Of a stretch of DNA of 10,857 nt, positions 8,132 to 10,857 are shown piece by piece. Position 1 is the stretch's first letter. Every line of letters begins with the position of its first letter. This DNA is from JANXQE01 sp035651635 (GTDB taxonomy: Bacteria; Verrucomicrobiota; Verrucomicrobiia; Limisphaerales; UBA8199), in assembly GCA_035651635.1 (NCBI GenBank), contig DASRFK010000117.1, positions 1 through 10,857 on the forward strand. The letters are read 5' to 3'. Below the pieces are notes generated by a model. It was not told where the DNA came from and ran no database searches. It worked only from the letters and a program-made list of their open reading frames with translations. A program made the position numbers and the translations under genes.

Positions 8132-9152
8132 CCTGGATGAGGTCCAACGGGCTTTTCATTCCCGCGCCGCCCTGTCGCAATACATGCGTATAAATCATGG
8201 TGGTCGAGACATCGTTATGCCCGAGCAATTCCTGGATGGTCCGGATATCGGCCCCGCGCTGGAGCGCGTGCGTGGCAAAACTGTGCCGGAATGTATGGCT
8301 GCTCACCCGTTTGGTCAGCCCGACCCGCCCGACGGCTACCTTGATGGCCCGATGAATCGTCACTTCGTCAATATGATGCCGGCGCACCTGGCCCGAGCGC
8401 GGATCAGTGGATAAATGGGCGGCGGGAAAAACGTACTGCCAGCGCCATTCCCGGGCCGCGCTGGGGTACTTGCGGTCCAGTGCCCCAGGCATGTAAACGC
8501 TCCCCCCGCCTTGCCCTAAATCCTGTTGGTGAACGGACTGGACGCCGATCAAATGCTCGCGCAACGCCGGGATCACGCTCTCGGCTAGAACCGTGTATCG
8601 GTCCTTGGACCCTTTACCGTCGCGCACGGTCAACTGCTTCATCTCAAAATCGAGGTCCTTTACCCGCAACCGAAGCGCCTCCATCAGGCGTAAGCCGCTC
8701 CCGTATAGCAACTTGACCACTAACTGCGGTACCCCGCTCATCCTTGCGATCACCTGTTTGGCTTCCTCGGGCGTTAAGACCACGGGCACCCGCACTGGCC
8801 GATCCGCCCGCACCGCCTGAATGTTCTGCAAATCCTGGTGAAGCACCTCACGATATAAAAACAACAGCGCATTGAAGGCTTGGTTTTGCGTGGACGCCGC
8901 CACATGCCCGTTCACAGCCAAATCGCTTAGAAATAACTCAATCTTCGCTTCGCCGGCGTCCAAGTCGCTGCGGGCGCGCATGTTATGGAACTTCACATAC
9001 CGCCGGATCCAATCAACGTAGGATTGTTCCGTGCGTATTGCGTAGTGCTTCAGGCGCATCACCTCGCGCACCTGGTCCAATAACTTTAATTTCGGGTTGG
9101 GAACTATCCCCTCGAGAGCCTTCCTGTTTTGCTGTCGCGCCCACCCAGGCAT
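8127..9152 (-). CDS. intI: Integron integrase IntI (tyrosine recombinase)
   Basis: 341 aa, close to the IntI1 length of 337. The enzyme recombines attI with single-stranded folded attC sites, inserting and excising cassettes. The N-terminal core-binding domain (about 22-110) includes HYAIRTEQSYVDWIRRY. In the catalytic domain I see R155 (GSGLR), K180 (GKGSKD), H286 and R289 (SHTFRH), H312 (LLGH) and nucleophile Y321 (TMIYTHV), the full active-site set. The extra domain found only in integron integrases is present at 224-244 (ALDRKYPSAAREWRWQYVFP). The end, SPLDLIQV, matches the family's usual terminus. ATG 9152 is the only reasonable start; the in-frame alternatives just downstream (ATA, GTT) are poor. 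No LexA box is visible upstream, so SOS control is not evident. The stop codon lies in a heptamer tract. Confidence 0.97.
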   Translation of the reverse strand: MPGWARQQNRKALEGIVPNPKLKLLDQVREVMRLKHYAIRTEQSYVDWIRRYVKFHNMRARSDLDAGEAKIELFLSDLAVNGHVAASTQNQAFNALLFLYREVLHQDLQNIQAVRADRPVRVPVVLTPEEAKQVIARMSGVPQLVVKLLYGSGLRLMEALRLRVKDLDFEMKQLTVRDGKGSKDRYTVLAESVIPALREHLIGVQSVHQQDLGQGGGSVYMPGALDRKYPSAAREWRWQYVFPAAHLSTDPRSGQVRRHHIDEVTIHRAIKVAVGRVGLTKRVSSHTFRHSFATHALQRGADIRTIQELLGHNDVSTTMIYTHVLRQGGAGMKSPLDLIQV

Positions 9153-9177
9153 ATTCGGGCAAAATTCAATGCTTTTA

Positions 9178-9206
9178 TTTACCTCGCTACCAGTGGGTGC
9201 TATACT
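9178..9206 (+). promoter_or_regulatory. Candidate cassette promoter Pc
   Basis: TTTACC (9178-9183), a 17-base spacer and TATACT (9201-9206) preceded by TG one base upstream (extended -10). The match to a sigma-70 promoter is four of six and five of six. It points into the cassette array, with a predicted start near 9213, about 85 bases before the first cassette gene. This is the expected place and direction for Pc. The prediction comes from sequence only. Confidence 0.55.
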
Positions 9207-9212
9207 AATGGA

Positions 9213-9272
9213 ACATTTAGGATTTGCAATGTTTTTGCCCCAATATCAACTTAAGTTTATTTTCCTAAATGT
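9213..9272. repeat. 10-base inverted repeat in the attI leader, with an inner palindrome
   Basis: ACATTTAGGA (9213-9222) and TCCTAAATGT (9263-9272) are perfect reverse complements 40 bases apart. Between them lies the perfect palindrome AACTTAAGTT (9248-9257). The left arm begins at the predicted Pc transcription start and the right arm abuts the attI simple site. It could be an RNA stem, an operator or part of the integrase-binding region. Confidence 0.6.
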
Positions 9273-9288
9273 ACAAACATAGTTGGAC
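9263..9288 (+). other. attI: attI recombination site (simple site; outer limits unknown)
   Basis: The core GTTGGAC (9282-9288) fits GTTRRRY; strand exchange would fall between G9282 and T9283. An oppositely oriented left box, GTACAAAC (9271-9278), precedes it. The arrangement CCTAAA...ACAAA...AGTTGG recalls attI1 of class 1 integrons as I remember it. It lies 130 bases from the intI start codon, the usual location. Accessory integrase sites would extend it toward intI, but I cannot define them. Confidence 0.8.
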
Positions 9289-9657
9289 AAGTATCGCATG
9301 GTGACGACTTCTCAAACCATAGTCTTTGGCGGAGCTGAGTTGGTCGGGTTTATTATAGTCGCTCGCATTTGGCTGAAGCGATGGCACAAAAATATTTGGG
9401 TACGCCTCATCTGGTCGGCAGTGCTGCTTGTGCCCGTGCTTGGAGTGATCGCATACTTTTTCCTCCGAGAGAATCCGGATGTCCATCCATATGACACCGA
9501 CACAATGCAGGGGGCAGCAGAGTCGTACGCAGAGAGCAGTGGAGACCATCATTGATATGATGCCCCCGATGGTCCAACCAGCGTATGCACCAAACCCGGC
9601 GATGACGTCTCTATTCCAGGGCGACTGCCTTCGGCGCCGGGTTGGTGATACTTTTCG
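9283..9657 (+). mobile_element. Gene cassette 1
   Basis: 375 bases, from TTGGAC at the attI junction to G9657 of its attC. Its R'' box (GTCCAAC, 9572) is the exact reverse complement of G plus its own first bases (GTTGGAC), as required for a circular cassette attC. It carries one gene. Confidence 0.9.
9298..9555 (+). CDS. Small two-helix membrane protein, PLDc_N-like (cassette 1)
   Basis: 85 aa from ATG 9298. A TTG at 9283 in the same frame is part of the recombination core and is less likely. Two hydrophobic segments are seen, about 5-24 and 33-56, separated by a basic loop (KRWHKN), then a charged tail (ENPDVHPYD...GDHH). The second helix and its end, WSAVLLVPVLGVIAYFFLRE, resemble the phospholipase D N-terminal (PLDc_N) membrane segment, which also occurs alone in small proteins; no catalytic HKD motif is present. 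It should sit in the cytoplasmic membrane. No strong Shine-Dalgarno is visible. Transcription probably comes from the promoter at 9178. Function unknown. Confidence 0.8.
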   Translation: MVTTSQTIVFGGAELVGFIIVARIWLKRWHKNIWVRLIWSAVLLVPVLGVIAYFFLRENPDVHPYDTDTMQGAAESYAESSGDHH

Positions 9658-9663
9658 TTATGC
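9572..9663 (+). other. attC: attC site of cassette 1
   Basis: R'' is GTCCAAC (9572-9578), followed by a 9-base spacer and L'' at 9588-9601. L' is at 9635-9647, followed by a 9-base spacer and R' GTTATGC (9657-9663). L'' and L' pair along 13 bases, with one extra A in L'' (9592-9594) as the extrahelical base. The R' bases after the G belong to cassette 2. This R' departs from GTTRRRY at its fifth base (T). The loop is 33 bases. Confidence 0.88.
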
Positions 9664-10160
9664 CTGAATCCACGCGCCAGCCACTCTTACGTCCGAAGGT
9701 GGTTCGGAATATCGGTATCGGGCTTTTTGTGTTATCGTTTCTTGCTCCACCGCGTTGGAGAGGCGGTGATGATTTTCATCTTTTTGGCGGTTGTGCGGCG
9801 TTCATCCAGACACCCGTGATTGCTTGTCAGGCTATACTTGCTAATCGAGACGGGGCGCCATCGCATCCCGTGTTGCTTTTTGTGGTCATGATGGCTGCAT
9901 GGATTGCCAACATAACGGTTTTCACGAAAATGCCCCTCGCCTTGGCTGTGACCGCAATTGTCTTGCCTTGGCCGTCATACATTTACTTGTTTTCAGAGCT
10001 GAGTGGCTTTATCCCATTTTACCTATGGGCAGCGGGTATCGCTCTTATTCATCTATCGAGGTTGACTTGGCCGTGGCATAACGAGCCTCATGCAGCCGAC
10101 CCGCGACAACGTCTTCAATCCATGCTCGACGCCCCTGGCGCGGGCGGCTGATGGGCAGCG
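9658..10160 (+). mobile_element. Gene cassette 2
   Basis: 503 bases, from TTATGC to G10160. Its R'' box (GCATAAC, 10076) is the exact reverse complement of GTTATGC at its 5' junction, which confirms both ends despite the unusual core. It carries one membrane-protein gene that runs into the attC. Confidence 0.9.
9660..10151 (+). CDS. Multi-helix membrane protein of unknown function (cassette 2)
   Basis: 163 aa from ATG 9660, which is part of the recombination core itself (GTTATGC). The upstream TTG 9642 would lie in the previous cassette's attC. Hydrophobic segments are at about 17-30, 40-61, 70-88, 91-111 and 117-135, so four or five membrane spans are likely. A conserved-looking loop, RWRGGDDFHLFGG, follows the first. 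The last part (about WHNEPHAADP to GAGG) is encoded by the attC, and the TGA stop (10149-10151) spans the junction of L' and the spacer. No enzyme motif is recognised. With almost no leader, initiation may depend on translation from upstream or on a leaderless-like mode. Confidence 0.75.
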   Translation: MPESTRQPLLRPKVVRNIGIGLFVLSFLAPPRWRGGDDFHLFGGCAAFIQTPVIACQAILANRDGAPSHPVLLFVVMMAAWIANITVFTKMPLALAVTAIVLPWPSYIYLFSELSGFIPFYLWAAGIALIHLSRLTWPWHNEPHAADPRQRLQSMLDAPGAGG

Positions 10161-10166
10161 TTCGGC
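10076..10166 (+). other. attC: attC site of cassette 2
   Basis: R'' is GCATAAC (10076-10082) and L'' is 10093-10105. L' is 10139-10150 and R' is GTTCGGC (10160-10166). L'' pairs with L' over 12 bases with A10099 extrahelical. The 3' half, GCGGCTGATGGGCAGCGTT, fits the conserved L'-R' end on which degenerate cassette-PCR primers were designed. It overlaps the 3' end of the cassette 2 gene. Confidence 0.92.
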
Positions 10167-10704
10167 AAAATGAAACCTCGCGAGCTAGTTCTTTTGGCCC
10201 TTCTCGCTACTGTTTTCATAGCTGCAGGTTGCAACCGCCATGATAAGGCAGGGGCGTCAACCGATGCCCGAATCCAGCAAAGGATTATCGGAACTTGGAG
10301 CATGGAAATTAGTAATGTCGAGGGGATGATCGCCCTGCGACCGGATGGCAGTTTCTCAGGCTATTGGAGCAACACAGTGCGGCCGAAAGGTTGGAGATCT
10401 GAGGGCGAGTGGAAAATAGCCAATGGAGCTCTCGTTAGCACAATCACAAGCAAGACGCCGTGGAATTTCGCTCTGTCCGGCCCTACCGGGACTGCAGAAA
10501 CTGTAAAGATCCTGGGCCTTACGGATCACGACCTCGTGACAGCGGTCGACCAACAAACAAACAAATGGACACGCAAGCAATGATGCCGAACCCGGTCACT
10601 GGAGCGAGCCAGCTGGGCCCGTGTGCTGCCGGAGCCAGTCCGTGGTTTGAACGCCCTGCACACGCCCGAGCTTGCGCTTTCATCGCTGGTCGCTCACTTT
10701 CGCG
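10161..10704 (+). mobile_element. Gene cassette 3
   Basis: 544 bases, from TTCGGC to G10704. Its R'' box (GCCGAAC, 10585) is the exact reverse complement of the GTTCGGC at its 5' junction. It carries one lipoprotein gene and a long attC. Confidence 0.92.
10170..10583 (+). CDS. Small lipoprotein with lipocalin-like pattern (cassette 3)
   Basis: 137 aa. The N-terminus is a lipoprotein signal: basic start (MKPR), hydrophobic stretch 6-19 and lipobox IAAGC with C21 as the lipidated residue, so the mature protein should be membrane-anchored outside the cytoplasm. The mature part has a beta-rich pattern, GTWSMEI, LRPDGSFSGYW, GEWKIANGALVS, like small lipocalin-type or DUF-type proteins with GTW...DGTF...W motifs. 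The exact family is not recognised. ATG 10170 is only three bases past the recombination core (10166), leaving no room for a Shine-Dalgarno outside it. The stop codon lies one base before the attC R'' box. Confidence 0.82.
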   Translation: MKPRELVLLALLATVFIAAGCNRHDKAGASTDARIQQRIIGTWSMEISNVEGMIALRPDGSFSGYWSNTVRPKGWRSEGEWKIANGALVSTITSKTPWNFALSGPTGTAETVKILGLTDHDLVTAVDQQTNKWTRKQ

Positions 10705-10710
10705 TTCGGC
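10585..10710 (+). other. attC: attC site of cassette 3 (long, 126 bases)
   Basis: R'' GCCGAAC (10585-10591) and R' GTTCGGC (10704-10710) are perfect reverse complements. L'' (10602-10613) pairs with L' (10685-10695) with G10608 extrahelical. The 71-base centre has a further stem: CGTGTGC (10620-10626) with GCACACG (10657-10663). Its length is like the long attC repeats of Vibrio chromosomal integrons. Confidence 0.93.
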
Positions 10711-10857
10711 GGCAACATGACAGCGGCACGAAATGTCCTGCTCGCGTATGTGCAGGGCGCCGATCTCGACGAGATTGCTGACCAACTGCAATTGCGCTTC
10801 GACCAGTTTGTTTCGAGTCGTGCTTGGAAGTCTGCGGAAGTCTCCGTCGTCAATATG
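10705..10857 (+). mobile_element. Gene cassette 4, cut by the window end
   Basis: It begins at TTCGGC (10705) after the cassette 3 attC. Its own attC is outside the window; if this is a cassette, the R'' box of that site should read GCCGAAC. Confidence 0.75.
10717..10857 (+). CDS. Partial hypothetical protein (cassette 4)
   Basis: ATG 10717 lies seven bases past the core GTTCGGC and opens a frame that continues to the window end (47 residues seen). The start reads MTAARNVLLAYVQGADLDEI, followed by a polar, probably helical stretch. There is no signal peptide or membrane segment in the visible part, unlike the three preceding cassette genes. No family is recognised. Confidence 0.6.
   Translation, partial: MTAARNVLLAYVQGADLDEIADQLQLRFDQFVSSRAWKSAEVSVVNM

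Larger units (their letters stand above)
8127..10857. mobile_element. Integron: intI, attI and a cassette array (continues past window end)
   Basis: It contains an intact integron integrase gene, a divergent promoter/attI region, three complete cassettes and the start of a fourth, all in the normal orientation with cassette genes pointing away from intI. The cassette junctions are defined by exactly matching R''/R' boxes. The platform sits among GC-rich backbone genes, while the cassettes are visibly richer in A/T. No transposon, resistance gene or 3' conserved segment is visible, so it looks like a resident chromosomal integron and not a mobile class 1 element. Confidence 0.93.

Noticed and set aside
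8127..9152. XerC/XerD or phage integrase instead of IntI.
   Set aside because: The integron-specific insert (ALDRKYP...WQYVFPA) is present and matching attI/attC sites lie directly upstream.
9153..9282. LexA box or clear intI promoter in the divergent region.
   Set aside because: I found no CTGT-N8-ACAG-type site, and the - strand -35/-10 candidates have poor spacing or sequence, so neither is annotated.
9641..9647. GTTGGTG as the R' core of the first attC.
   Set aside because: It is continuous with the L' stem, leaving no spacer. GTTATGC at 9657 gives 9-base spacers on both sides and matches R'' GCATAAC of cassette 2.
10519..10791. - strand 90-codon frame across the cassette 3 gene end and attC.
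   Set aside because: It spans a recombination site and two cassettes and has no recognisable features; it is a chance frame.

Overview
The window looks like chromosomal DNA of a GC-rich bacterium, most likely a member of the Verrucomicrobiota (Pedosphaera/Limisphaera-like). This rests on recognition rather than a search. It opens with the end of a giant exported protein that combines five lamin-tail-like domains with a CotH domain and closes with the YQLEYKDDL...FFRLQVLP type of C-terminal module, a combination I associate with that phylum. The GC-rich backbone genes are separated by low-complexity heptanucleotide tracts.

Layout. (1) Bases 2-6139, +: a CotH/lamin-tail exported protein whose N-terminus lies upstream of the window. 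(2) Bases 6140-8131: a repeat-rich stretch with two unidentified genes. One (6320-6790) has an uncertain 5' end. The other (7138-8025) has a Cys-rich N-terminus and a C-terminal helix-turn-helix, and its reading frame continues upstream of its first ordinary start codon. Four tracts of ACTNNNN heptamers (6153-6187, 6778-6812, 7020-7061, 8104-8131) sit at the junctions, together with a 76-base imperfect palindrome (6863-6938). (3) Bases 8127-10857: an integron. The integrase gene intI lies on the - strand (9152-8127) and retains all six catalytic residues and the extra domain diagnostic of integron integrases. Divergent from it are a candidate cassette promoter (9178-9206), an attI site ending at the core GTTGGAC (9282-9288), three complete gene cassettes and the start of a fourth.

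The cassette boundaries can be read to the base. Each attC R'' box is an exact reverse complement of the core (R') at the 5' end of its own cassette: GTTGGAC/GTCCAAC for cassette 1, GTTATGC/GCATAAC for cassette 2, GTTCGGC/GCCGAAC for cassette 3. All three attC sites also have an L''/L' stem in which L'' carries exactly one unpaired base. The cassettes are 9283-9657, 9658-10160, 10161-10704 and 10705 to beyond the window end.

How it works together. IntI would excise and insert cassettes at attI, and the outward promoter would transcribe the array. The three complete cassettes encode a two-helix small membrane protein, a multi-helix membrane protein and a lipoprotein, so all visible cargo points to the cell envelope. 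The cassettes are visibly more AT-rich than the backbone and contain none of the heptamer tracts, as expected of captured DNA in a resident integron platform.
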